Source: PALSA-607 sp963825425
Lineage (GTDB): Bacteria > Actinomycetota > Actinomycetes > Acidothermales > Acidothermaceae
Direction of reading: 5' to 3'
NCBI GenBank assembly: GCA_963825425.1
Contig: CAWGTF010000010.1
Span: forward strand, 62,001-126,000
Length of the DNA stretch: 64,000 nt
In this document: one piece after another, positions 7,117-15,650 of the stretch
Numbering within the stretch: position 1 is the first letter of the stretch
Layout: each line of letters begins with the position of its first letter
The notes under the pieces: model-generated
Seen by the model: the letters and a program-made list of their open reading frames with translations, nothing else
The model's database searches: none
Told to the model about the DNA's origin: nothing
Position numbers and translations under genes: made by a program

Positions 7117-8801
7117 CCGCCGCAGGCATCGCCCAGCCCATCGTTCGTCCGCAAAAGCGCCGTGGCTCATCGCTCGTCAACTGGATGACCACCACCGACC
7201 ACAAGCTGATCGGCCAGCTCTACCTGGCGACGTCATTCCTGTTCTTCCTGCTGGCTGGCGTGATGGCGCTGTTGATGCGCGCCGAGCTAGCCAGGCCCGG
7301 GCTTCAGTTCCTCACCAACGAGCAGTACAACCAGCTGTTCACGATGCACGGCACGATCATGCTGTTGCTGTTCGCGACACCATTGTTCATCGGCTTTGCC
7401 AACGTCATCGTGCCGTTGCAGATCGGCGCACCCGACGTCGCATTCCCGCGGCTGAACATCTTCAGCTTTTACCTGTTCCTGTTCGGCGGCCTCATCACCG
7501 TGGCGGGCTTTCTTACCCCCGGTGGCGCTGCAGACTTCGGCTGGTATGCCTACACGCCCCTGACCAATGCAGCCCACTCACCAGGTGTCGGCGGCGACAT
7601 GTGGATCATGGGTCTTGTCGTCTCCGGGCTCGGCACGATTCTCGGTGGCGTCAACTTCGTCACCACGATCATGGTGATGCGTGCCCCCGGCATGACGATG
7701 TTTCGGATGCCGGTCTTCACCTGGAACATCCTCCTGACGTCAATGCTGGTGCTGCTCGCGTTCCCGGTGCTGGCCGCGGCGCTGCTTTGCTTGGAGGCCG
7801 AGCGCAAGCTCGGCGCGAAGATCTTCACCACCGAAAACGGCGGCCCGATTTTGTGGCAGCACCTGTTCTGGTTCTTCGGTCACCCCGAGGTCTACATCGT
7901 CGCGATTCCGTTCTTCGGGATCATCACCGAGATCCTGCCGGTGTTCGCACGCAAGCCGGTGTTCGGCTACAAGGGCCTCGTGTTCGCGACGATTTCCATC
8001 TCCGGCCTGTCCATGACGGTGTGGGCGCACCACATGTTCTCCACCGGTGCGGTGCTACTGCCGTTCTTCTCGTTCATGACGTTCCTGATCGCGGTCCCGA
8101 CTGGCGTGAAGTTCTTCAACTGGATCGGCACGCTGTGGCGCGGCCAGCTGAGCTTCGATACGCCGCTGCTGTGGGCGCTCGGATTTCTGGTGACGTTCCT
8201 GTTCGGTGGGCTGACCGGCATCATCCTTGCGTCCCCGCCACTCGACTGGCATGTCACCGACACGTACTTCGTGGTTGCGCACTTCCACTACGTGCTGTTC
8301 GGCACCGTGGTGTTCGCCATGTTCGGCGGGTTCTACTTCTGGTGGCCGAAGATGACCGGCAAGATGCTCGACGAGCGTCTTGGCAAGGTGCATTTCTGGA
8401 CGCTGTTCATCGGCTTCCACACCACGTTCCTCGTGCAGCACTGGCTTGGCGTGATCGGCATGCCGCGCCGGATCCCCGACTACCTACCCGGTGACGGATT
8501 CGCCACGCTGAACACGGTGTCGACGATCGGTGCGTTCATCCTCGGGCTTTCGATGTTCCCGTTCTTCCTTAACGTCTGGAAGACATGGCGGCATGCGCCG
8601 CTAGTCGGCGTCGATGATCCGTGGGGTTGGGGTGCGTCACTCGAGTGGGCGACGTCCTGCCCGCCGCCGCGGCATAACTTTGTCCGGATGCCGCGGATCC
8701 GCTCGGAGCGCCCGGCGTTCGACCTGCACCATCCCGAACTGACCGGCCGCGCACATGTACCGGTCGCGGCAGTCTCGGCGGCCGACGGGAGGAGCGTCTG
8801 A
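7113..8801 (+). CDS. ctaD: Cytochrome c oxidase subunit I
   Basis: A 562-residue haem-copper oxidase subunit I with the usual twelve membrane helices. Ligand motifs are all visible: the haem a histidine in FTMHGTIMLL (about residue 77), CuB histidine and cross-linked Tyr in FFGHPEVYI (about 255), the CuB His pair in WAHHMFSTG (about 305) and the two haem histidines in VAHFHYVLFG (about 390). It reduces O2 to water and pumps protons. The family's K-channel Glu/Tyr context looks type A. It overlaps ctaC by four bases and its stop overlaps ctaF by one (TGATG), so the three are translationally coupled. Confidence 0.98.
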   Translation: MTAAGIAQPIVRPQKRRGSSLVNWMTTTDHKLIGQLYLATSFLFFLLAGVMALLMRAELARPGLQFLTNEQYNQLFTMHGTIMLLLFATPLFIGFANVIVPLQIGAPDVAFPRLNIFSFYLFLFGGLITVAGFLTPGGAADFGWYAYTPLTNAAHSPGVGGDMWIMGLVVSGLGTILGGVNFVTTIMVMRAPGMTMFRMPVFTWNILLTSMLVLLAFPVLAAALLCLEAERKLGAKIFTTENGGPILWQHLFWFFGHPEVYIVAIPFFGIITEILPVFARKPVFGYKGLVFATISISGLSMTVWAHHMFSTGAVLLPFFSFMTFLIAVPTGVKFFNWIGTLWRGQLSFDTPLLWALGFLVTFLFGGLTGIILASPPLDWHVTDTYFVVAHFHYVLFGTVVFAMFGGFYFWWPKMTGKMLDERLGKVHFWTLFIGFHTTFLVQHWLGVIGMPRRIPDYLPGDGFATLNTVSTIGAFILGLSMFPFFLNVWKTWRHAPLVGVDDPWGWGASLEWATSCPPPRHNFVRMPRIRSERPAFDLHHPELTGRAHVPVAAVSAADGRSV

Positions 8802-9196
8802 TGAAGACCGAAGGTCTGCTGTTTGCGGGTTGCGCGTTGTTCTTCGCAATCGTTGACATCGTCTACTGGACGCTGTCACGCGACCCGACCGGCACCACGG
8901 CGCTGGCGCTCGCGGTCGGCCTCGCCTTCCTGGTGGGCTTCTACCTTTTCGTGACCGGTCGGCGTACCGGGATGCGTCCCGAAGACCGACGTGACGCGGA
9001 AATCTCTGAATCTGCAGGCGAATTCGGCTTCTTCAGCCCGCACAGCTGGTGGCCGTTGTTCACGGCCGCATCGGTCGGCGTCGTCGCGGTCGGCGTCGTG
9101 TTCGCGTGGTGGCTGGCCATTCTCGGCATGATGTTCGTCATCTTGACGGCGTTCGGATTCGTGCTCGAGTACTACCGCGGGATTCACATCCCCTAA
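8801..9196 (+). CDS. ctaF: Actinobacterial cytochrome c oxidase subunit IV
   Basis: A 131-residue membrane protein with four hydrophobic segments (about 5-22, 33-52, 85-105, 107-125), matching CtaF, the small subunit specific to the actinobacterial aa3 oxidase within the bc1-aa3 supercomplex. Recognised from MKTEGLLF at the start, the central GEFGFFSPHSWWPL motif and the C-terminal EYYRGIHIP. It overlaps ctaD by one base. Family role: assembly and stability of the oxidase; no cofactor. Confidence 0.93.
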   Translation: MKTEGLLFAGCALFFAIVDIVYWTLSRDPTGTTALALAVGLAFLVGFYLFVTGRRTGMRPEDRRDAEISESAGEFGFFSPHSWWPLFTAASVGVVAVGVVFAWWLAILGMMFVILTAFGFVLEYYRGIHIP

Positions 9197-9428
9197 CAGC
9201 GAGTCGCGTCGATCCGATTTCGTCGACCGTCAACACGATCCCACGACGCGTCCGATGAGTGTCCGGCGTCGCACTTGCGGCACCAGTGGCCGTTCACTTG
9301 TCGCGCTCGGTGGCTCTTGCTTGCGGCTCGCTACCTGCTGGTTGTGCACAGGCCGGTGGTTCGTGCACAGCTTTGAGTGTGCAGTGCCGTCTGCGGAAAG
9401 TGTCGGTGGTCACGGATAGCTTCGTTGC

Positions 9429-10799
9429 ATGTTGATCGCTGATGTCGATGCTGATGTCGATGTCGACCTGGATGTCGATGCCCGTGCGGTTGCCGCGTCG
9501 TTGTTGCCTGATGCTGGGCCTGGGTGGTCGAACGAGGATCTGCTAGCTCTTGAGCCGGGTCGTTTCATGGTCAGTTACTTGTCGTTGCTGGACATCGAGT
9601 CCCTCGACGAACACTCCGCGTCGGTCGCGTTGGAGCTGGTGGAACGCCAGCAGGCATGGCTGGCCGAACTCGCGGTGCGGGTCACTGCACGGGTGGCCGG
9701 TCCGACTCCACTCCCGCCTGATCCGGATAGCACTGATCCGCTGGTGGCTGACCCGATCGACGCGGGGGCGAACCTGGTGGCGGCGACGTTGGGGATGACC
9801 GGCGGCGGCGCCCGGGCCCGGGTCGATACGGCGCGGGCGATCACCGAGACGTTGCCGAAGTGCCGGTTGGCCATGGCGGCGGGGTTGATGGGGTACTGGC
9901 ATGCGCGGGTGGTCGCCCAAGCTGTGCGCGAAGCGGGCCTTGACCGGGTCGGTGTGGCGGCGGTCGATGCCCGGGTCGCGGCGAAGATCAAGGGGCAGAG
10001 TTGGGCGGCGTTTCGGCGGACGCTGCGCCGCGCCATTGTGGCGGCGAACCGTGATGTGGTGTTGGCAGAACACGCCGCGGCGATGCGGCACCGCCGGGTG
10101 GACAAGTTCGACCTGCTCGATGCGGTGATGAGCGAAATACAGGTGACGATGTCGTCCATCGACGCCCAAACGGTGTGGCTGGGATTGGATGCGACCGCGA
10201 CCCAGTTGCAGGCCGCCGCGAAAGCTGCCGGGCTCGTTGATGAGGGGATCGATGCTTACCGGTCTGATGCAATGGTCGCCTGGGCGAACCACGCGCTGGG
10301 CGACCCGAACGCACCGCGCCGGCACGGGCGCCGCCAGCAGGTGCAGTTCATCACCGACCTGCCGAGTCTGCTCGGCCTAGCGGACAACCCCGCCGAGCTG
10401 GTCGGTTACGGGCCGATCCCGGCCGCGCTGGTCCGCGACCGTGCGACCGAGGCGGATTGGTCGCGGCTGGTCGCCGACCCGGTCACTGGCCACCTATTGG
10501 ACTACGGCACCAGGGTCTACCGGCCGCCGGCCGAGTTGGCCGACTACGTGATGGCCCGCGACCGGCGCTGCCGCTTCCCCGGCTGCAACACCCGCGCCAC
10601 CATCTGCGACATCGACCACAACATCCCCGCACCCCGCGGTGACACCTCCGCCAAGAACTGCTGCTGTCTCTGCCGGCGACACCACAGACTCAAAACCTTC
10701 AGCGGCTGGACCGTGCAACTCCAACCCGACGGCTCCTGTCTGTGGACATCACCCAGTGGCCGGCAATTCGTCTCCGACCCACCACCCCAACTCGACTAG
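9429..10799 (+). CDS. DUF222 / HNH endonuclease domain protein (13E12-type family)
   Basis: A 456-residue protein with an N-terminal DUF222 region (about 35-330) and a C-terminal HNH nuclease fold containing RRCRFPGCNTR, the ICDIDHNIPAP core and CRRHHRLKTF zinc/His part (about 365-420). This is the family called 13E12 repeat proteins in mycobacteria. Its role is not established; the HNH part predicts metal-dependent DNA cleavage. The first 20 residues are an Asp/Val/Ala run encoded by GATGTC-type hexamer repeats. It stands between ctaF and the 3' end of qcrB, an odd position splitting respiratory genes; a second, broken relative lies at 41-42 kb. Confidence 0.85.
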   Translation: MLIADVDADVDVDLDVDARAVAASLLPDAGPGWSNEDLLALEPGRFMVSYLSLLDIESLDEHSASVALELVERQQAWLAELAVRVTARVAGPTPLPPDPDSTDPLVADPIDAGANLVAATLGMTGGGARARVDTARAITETLPKCRLAMAAGLMGYWHARVVAQAVREAGLDRVGVAAVDARVAAKIKGQSWAAFRRTLRRAIVAANRDVVLAEHAAAMRHRRVDKFDLLDAVMSEIQVTMSSIDAQTVWLGLDATATQLQAAAKAAGLVDEGIDAYRSDAMVAWANHALGDPNAPRRHGRRQQVQFITDLPSLLGLADNPAELVGYGPIPAALVRDRATEADWSRLVADPVTGHLLDYGTRVYRPPAELADYVMARDRRCRFPGCNTRATICDIDHNIPAPRGDTSAKNCCCLCRRHHRLKTFSGWTVQLQPDGSCLWTSPSGRQFVSDPPPQLD

Positions 10800-10816
10800 C
10801 TCGCCGGGGCCAACTC

Positions 10817-12577
10817 TTAGTCGGTGTGACCTTCGCCGGACGTAAGTTCGGTCTGCTCGGCGGCCGGCAACTCGGCGTCCGCGTGGCCGTTGCTTGCGTG
10901 GCCGTTGCCGTGCCCATCGGTCAGCGGCTCGACGTCGGGCTCGTAGAGGAACGCACCGATGCGACCGCGGACCTTCTCGATCGGATTGTGCCGCGACTTT
11001 GAGCGCACGCCGTGTTCGTCGACGGGGGGCTCGAGCGCGGGCGGCGGTCCTTGCCGGTACTCAAGGCCCATGCGCGCAATGGCTTGCTCGGGCAGCGCGG
11101 CCTCGACTTCGATGAACTCGCCGTTGGCGAGCATCACGATGCGGCCGGTCTCATACCCGTGCTGCGCACTGTGCGCGTCGCGGTACTGCAAGCCGAGGCA
11201 GATGCGGCGAGTCGCCATGAATGCGAGCGGCGGCAGGATGAAGAACATCGCCCGGAACGTCCATGTGGTCGCGTAGAGGCTGATGTCGTATTTCGCTGCA
11301 AGGACGTCGTTGCCACCGGCGAGCAAGCACACTCCGAGTTCAGTCAGCACCGCGACGCCGAGCGCAGTGCGGCCCGGCCGGTTACGTGGTCGGTCGCAGA
11401 TGTTGTGGATCGCGTAGTCGCGGGTGACCCAGGCTTCGAGGAAGGGATAGATCGCCATCGCGGTGAACAAGACTCCGGGGATCACCACCGCGGGAATCAG
11501 CACGTTCCAGCTGATGGTGTGTCCATCGATATGCGTCTCGAGGTTCGGCATCATGCGCAGCGTGCCCTCGAGCCAACCGATGTAGAAGTCGGGCTGCGAC
11601 CCGGCGCCCACCTGCGCGGGGTTGTACGGCCCGTACAGCCACACCGGGTTGATCTGCACCAGCGCTGAAAGCCCTGCGGTTACAGCAAAAACGGCGAAGA
11701 AGAAGCCGCCGGTCTTCGCCATGAACGCCGGGTAGAAGGGCGCACCGACGACGTTGTCGTTCGTCCGGTGCTCGGCTGGCCACTGCGTGTGCTTCTGGTA
11801 CCACATCAGGAGCAGGTGCGCCGTGATGAGCGCGAGCAGAATGCCGGGCACGAGCAGGATGTGGATCGTGAACAAGCGGGGGATGAAGTCGGGTCCGGGG
11901 AACTGTCCGCCGAACACGAAAGAGCCCAGGTAGGTGCCGACGATGGGTATCGACTCGATGATGCCGTAGGCGATCCGAAGACCGGTGCCGGAGAGCAGGT
12001 CGTCGGGAAGGGAGTACCCGGCGAAGCCTTCGAGAAGACCGAGCGACACGAGCGCGACGCCGATCAGCCAGTTCACCTCACGGGGCTTGCGGAACGCGCC
12101 GGTGAAGAAGATGCGGCAGCAGTGCGCGACGATCGCGGCCATGAAGAGCAGCGCCGCCCAGTGGTGGATCTGCCGGATGAGCAAGCCACCGCGGACGTCG
12201 AACGAGATGCGCAGCGTGCTCTCGAACGCTTCGGTCATCGGAAGGCCGCGCAACGGCACGTAGTTGCCGGTGGTGGGGTAGACCACGGTATTGGTGCCCG
12301 GCCGGAAGAAGAACGTCAGGAAGGTGCCCGACAGGAGCAGCACGATGAACGAATAGAGCGCGATTTCGCCGAGCATGAACGACCAGTGGTCGGGAAAGAC
12401 CTTGTTCATGCTGCGCTTTAGATAACCCGCGAGGCCGAACCGGCTGTCGACCTCTCCCAGGGCCTTCTTCAGAATCTTCGGTGCCGGTGGTGGTCCGACC
12501 GGTGATCGCGTGGCGGTGTCGCCAGCTGTGGCGCTCCCCGCAGGTTTCTCGCCCCGGCGCGGCTTCGTCGTGCTCAT
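10817..12577 (-). CDS. qcrB: Cytochrome bc1 complex cytochrome b subunit
   Basis: A 586-residue cytochrome b of the menaquinol:cytochrome c reductase. Two haem-b histidine pairs are visible on paired helices: one pair in IRQIHHWAALLFMAAIVAHC, the other in FTIHILLVPG...TAHLLLMWYQKH. The N-terminus has a soluble Pro/Ala-rich arm and the C-terminus a long cytoplasmic extension, both typical of actinobacteria. Start ATG 12577 overlaps the qcrA stop (ATGA); a longer frame to 12787 lies entirely inside qcrA and is rejected. It is the last gene of the ctaE-qcrC-qcrA-qcrB operon and converges on the HNH gene 17 bases away. Confidence 0.97.
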   Translation of the reverse strand: MSTTKPRRGEKPAGSATAGDTATRSPVGPPPAPKILKKALGEVDSRFGLAGYLKRSMNKVFPDHWSFMLGEIALYSFIVLLLSGTFLTFFFRPGTNTVVYPTTGNYVPLRGLPMTEAFESTLRISFDVRGGLLIRQIHHWAALLFMAAIVAHCCRIFFTGAFRKPREVNWLIGVALVSLGLLEGFAGYSLPDDLLSGTGLRIAYGIIESIPIVGTYLGSFVFGGQFPGPDFIPRLFTIHILLVPGILLALITAHLLLMWYQKHTQWPAEHRTNDNVVGAPFYPAFMAKTGGFFFAVFAVTAGLSALVQINPVWLYGPYNPAQVGAGSQPDFYIGWLEGTLRMMPNLETHIDGHTISWNVLIPAVVIPGVLFTAMAIYPFLEAWVTRDYAIHNICDRPRNRPGRTALGVAVLTELGVCLLAGGNDVLAAKYDISLYATTWTFRAMFFILPPLAFMATRRICLGLQYRDAHSAQHGYETGRIVMLANGEFIEVEAALPEQAIARMGLEYRQGPPPALEPPVDEHGVRSKSRHNPIEKVRGRIGAFLYEPDVEPLTDGHGNGHASNGHADAELPAAEQTELTSGEGHTD

Positions 12578-13554
12578 GAGCGCTCGAAGAAGCTCGGCCC
12601 GACCGGCTGGTCGAACGACGCCGTCGCGATGAATTCGCCGTCGGCGTTGACCGAGATCGGCAGCTGTGGCAGCGAACGCGCGGCGGGACCGAACACCACC
12701 TTGCATGCCCTTGGCACGTCGAACGTCGATTGGTGACAGGGGCACAGCAGCTTGTGACTCTGCTTTTGGTACAGCCCGATCGGGCATCCGACGTGAGTGC
12801 AGATCTTCGAGTACGCGACGTGGTCTTGATAGGCCCAGTTCTCGCGGCCCGGCGCCGGCCTGTTGATCCCGGGCTCAAGCCGGATCAGGAGCACGGGGGT
12901 CTTCGCGTAGTCCTCCTCGGACATGTCCTCGACCTTGGCCGGCAACACCGTCGTGAAGGATCCGACCTCGAGATCTCCAAGCTTCACCGGTTCGCCGGTC
13001 TCGGCGTTGAGCAGCACCGAGTTCGCCTTCCACAGCGTGGTGTCGAGGGTCTTCCGCGGGAGCGGACCCAGGTCGCGCAACAACAGCACGCCGGGCAAGG
13101 CAAAGAGGCCGAGAGCGAGCCCGAGTGAGCGCTTGAGCAGCGACCGGCGCGCGATGCCACTCTCCTGCGCACCGACCACGATGACTTGAGCGGCGGCTTC
13201 GAGTTCTTCGTCGGGCGCAGCGAGTTCGTGGCGTTGTTGCACTACCTCGTGCGCGGGCATCAGCCAGCGCACCCACGCGATGATGCCGGCCGCAATACCA
13301 CCGAGGGAGAGGGTGAGCGAGATTCCGAGCCAGAAGTTCGACCACCGAACGTCTTTGGTCGTCGACAGGCGGGGAATCGCGACGTACGCCACGATGAAGC
13401 CCACCGTGCCGATCGCCGACAGCAAGAACATCAGCGCGATCTTGCGCTCGGCGCTGTCTGCTCGCTTCGGGTCGGCATCTTGAGGGCGGATGACGCGCTC
13501 GACGATGGGCGGCCGCAGCGAACTCCCGTCGTGCAACTCGACGTGATCGCTCAT
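12574..13554 (-). CDS. qcrA: Cytochrome bc1 complex Rieske iron-sulfur subunit
   Basis: A 326-residue actinobacterial Rieske protein. It has three N-terminal membrane segments (about 40-60, 78-100, 150-170), instead of the single one in mitochondria, and a C-terminal Rieske domain with the 2Fe-2S ligands in CTHVGCPIGLYQ and CPCHQSTFD (about 250-290). It moves electrons from menaquinol at the Qo site to QcrC. The arginine pair before the third helix (ARRSLLKR) resembles a Tat-type signal. ATG 13554 overlaps the qcrC stop; the preceding in-frame ATG at 13584 lies within qcrC. Confidence 0.96.
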   Translation of the reverse strand: MSDHVELHDGSSLRPPIVERVIRPQDADPKRADSAERKIALMFLLSAIGTVGFIVAYVAIPRLSTTKDVRWSNFWLGISLTLSLGGIAAGIIAWVRWLMPAHEVVQQRHELAAPDEELEAAAQVIVVGAQESGIARRSLLKRSLGLALGLFALPGVLLLRDLGPLPRKTLDTTLWKANSVLLNAETGEPVKLGDLEVGSFTTVLPAKVEDMSEEDYAKTPVLLIRLEPGINRPAPGRENWAYQDHVAYSKICTHVGCPIGLYQKQSHKLLCPCHQSTFDVPRACKVVFGPAARSLPQLPISVNADGEFIATASFDQPVGPSFFERS

Positions 13555-14357
13555 CGTGCCCGCCTTGCCCGTGCGCCGATCCACATCGCGAAGCCTGCGA
13601 GAACCCCGATCCCGGCCAGCCAGGCGACCAGGCCCTCGGCGATCGCCCCGGACCTGCCGAGGTTGAAGCCGCCCGGATCTGGCTCGGCCTTCATGCCCTG
13701 GACGTAGGAGATGATGTCCTTCTTCTGGTCGGGCGTCAGTTGGCGGTCACCGAATACGGGCATTGTGCCGGGACCGGTCAACATCGCCTCGTAGATCTGC
13801 AGGTCGGTGGCGTTCTTCATCGCGGGCGCACTTCTGCCGTAAGCCAACGCGCCTCCTTCGCCGGTGAAGTTGTGGCAGGAGGAGCAGTTGGTGCGAAACA
13901 GGTTGCCGCCCAGCGCCATGTCGGCGTCCGTCGGTGTGTATTGATCCTTCCCGGGCACCGCGGGGCCGGGCGCCAGCGCCGCGACGAACGCGGCGATCTC
14001 GGCGGTCTCCTGGGCGGTGTAGCGGGGGGGCTTGCGGCGGGCCTCTGCCTCCTGCTGCTGCAACGGCATCCGGCCGGTGCTGACCTGGAAGTCGACGGCG
14101 GCTGCTCCGACACCGATCAGCGACGGAGCATCGGTACCGCCCTCAGCCGCGAGGCCGTGGCAGCTCGAACAACCCTGCAGATACAGCGCCTTACCCTGCA
14201 GAACCTCTTGGTTGGGGTTGCCGGCCTCGGCAACGCCAGGTCGTTCGGTGGCAAATCCGTAGGCGGTGCCGACCCCGAGCAATGCAAACGCGATCACCGC
14301 ATAACCGGCCAACCGACGACGGCGACGACTCCGTCGGGGTTCGTGAGATGTCGACAT
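13551..14357 (-). CDS. qcrC: Di-haem cytochrome c subunit of the bc1 complex
   Basis: A 268-residue di-haem cytochrome c. Two CSSCH haem-attachment sites, at about residues 63-67 and 158-162, each head a cytochrome c domain; an N-terminal membrane helix (about 18-35) and a C-terminal helix (about 243-262) anchor it. In actinobacteria this subunit replaces soluble cytochrome c and hands electrons directly to CuA of CtaC inside the supercomplex. Basic Arg cluster at the N-terminus (RRSRRRRR) is cytoplasmic. It begins eight bases after the ctaE stop and overlaps qcrA. Confidence 0.96.
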   Translation of the reverse strand: MSTSHEPRRSRRRRRLAGYAVIAFALLGVGTAYGFATERPGVAEAGNPNQEVLQGKALYLQGCSSCHGLAAEGGTDAPSLIGVGAAAVDFQVSTGRMPLQQQEAEARRKPPRYTAQETAEIAAFVAALAPGPAVPGKDQYTPTDADMALGGNLFRTNCSSCHNFTGEGGALAYGRSAPAMKNATDLQIYEAMLTGPGTMPVFGDRQLTPDQKKDIISYVQGMKAEPDPGGFNLGRSGAIAEGLVAWLAGIGVLAGFAMWIGARARRAR

Positions 14358-14364
14358 CAGCGGA

Positions 14365-15039
14365 TCACCGGATCAGGAAAATCATCGAGAAGAGACCGAT
14401 CCATACGACGTCGACGAAGTGCCAGTAGTACGACACGACGATGGTGCTGGTGACCTTCTCCGGTGTGAACCGACCACGCGACAACCTAGCGAGCAAGAAC
14501 ACGAATGCGACCAGACCGCCGCTCACGTGCATCGCGTGAAAACCCGTTGCCAGAAAGAAAATCGAGCCATAAGCGGACGACGAGATCGTCATGCCGCCGT
14601 GGCCAGCGAAGTGATCCTTCACGTAGTTCGTGTACTCGAAGATCTGACCGCCGACGAAGATCGCACCCATGAAGAACGTCAGGATGAACCACTCGCGCAG
14701 ACCCCACAGCCAGAACTTCACGAGGGGTCCGGAGCGATGCAACCGGCGCTCTTCAGCGGCGAACACGCCGGCCTGGCAGGTCACGCTCGAGAGCACCAGG
14801 ATGATGGTGATCGCGCCGTCAAACTTGGTATCGAGGATGAGGCCCTTCGGTGGCCACGAGGTGCTGACCGAGCGGAGCGTGAAGTAGATCGCAAAGAGTG
14901 CGGCGAAGAACATCAGCTCCGACGAGAGCCACACGATCGTTCCGACGCTGACCAGGCTCGGCCGCGTCAGTGAGCCATGCGCCGGGTTTTTCCCGAGAGT
15001 CGTCGCGGTGGCCACGAGGGCCATTATTGCGATCCCCAT
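14365..15039 (-). CDS. ctaE: Cytochrome c oxidase subunit III
   Basis: A 224-residue subunit III with five to six membrane helices. Typical features: SVGTIVWLSSELMFFAALF in the first helix with the conserved Glu, GLREWFILTFFMGAIF, the GFHAMHVSGG motif and the final YYWHFVDVVWIGLF. It stabilises subunit I and proton uptake. It heads the ctaE-qcrC-qcrA-qcrB operon, so oxidase and reductase subunits are co-transcribed, as in other actinobacteria. The intergenic region to the divergent receiver-like gene (15040-15214) must hold its promoter. Confidence 0.95.
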   Translation of the reverse strand: MGIAIMALVATATTLGKNPAHGSLTRPSLVSVGTIVWLSSELMFFAALFAIYFTLRSVSTSWPPKGLILDTKFDGAITIILVLSSVTCQAGVFAAEERRLHRSGPLVKFWLWGLREWFILTFFMGAIFVGGQIFEYTNYVKDHFAGHGGMTISSSAYGSIFFLATGFHAMHVSGGLVAFVFLLARLSRGRFTPEKVTSTIVVSYYWHFVDVVWIGLFSMIFLIR

Positions 15040-15214
15040 CCACGTTCACACCGCGACCCCCTAACCCGGGCGAGTCGGGGGTCACAAGCATCCTGCGATG
15101 CGGCGCGGCGATAGCATCGCGGGCGGTACGGTTCGCCCGCCAAGCCCGCCAAGCCCGGCCGTTCGCATCCCGCCCGCCCGACGTTCGCAGCTCGCCAGAG
15201 GGAGCGCCATCGCG

Positions 15215-15640
15215 ATGAGCAGTGTCGAGTCGCCACCGGCCGTCATGACCGTGCTGGTGTACAGCGATGACATCACGACCCGCGAGCGCGTGCTGTTGGC
15301 CGTTGGCGCCCGGCCGGTCACCGACCTGCCGAGCATCGAGTACGTCGAGTGTGCGACCCACCGCGCAGTGATCAAGGCTGTCGACGCGGGCGGCATCGAC
15401 GTCCTGGTCCTCGACGGCGAGGCGGTGCCGAGTGGCGGCATGGGTATCTGCCGGCAACTCAAGGACGAGATCTACAACTGCCCGCCGATTCTGGTCATCA
15501 CCGGTCGCCGGGACGACGCGTGGCTGGCGTCGTGGTCGCGTGCGGACGCCGCGGTGCCGCACCCGATCAACGGCATCACGCTGGCGCCCGCGGTGGCCGA
15601 GTTGATGCGGCAGCGGCTGGCGCACGCGCCGGTTCGCTGA
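15215..15640 (+). CDS. Receiver-like (CheY-fold) protein without output domain
   Basis: A 141-residue stand-alone receiver-like domain. The N-terminal acidic pair (LVYSDDITTRERV), the phosphorylatable-position Asp (VLVLDGEAVPSGG) and the Thr of VITGR are present, but the conserved Lys of the KP motif is replaced (AVPHPINGIT). No DNA-binding or enzymatic domain follows. It may therefore be a degenerate receiver or one signalling by protein contact. ATG 15215 follows GAGGGAG at about 15198-15204; the longer frame to 15098 has no such site. Divergent from ctaE and ten bases upstream of trpD; from memory, relatives in other actinobacteria keep the same neighbours. Confidence 0.75.
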   Translation: MSSVESPPAVMTVLVYSDDITTRERVLLAVGARPVTDLPSIEYVECATHRAVIKAVDAGGIDVLVLDGEAVPSGGMGICRQLKDEIYNCPPILVITGRRDDAWLASWSRADAAVPHPINGITLAPAVAELMRQRLAHAPVR

Positions 15641-15650
15641 CGCGATCGCG

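Noticed and set aside
10817..12787. Longer qcrB starting at 12787
   Set aside because: The extra 70 residues come from antisense-free but out-of-frame qcrA sequence; ATG 12577 with ATGA overlap fits the family.
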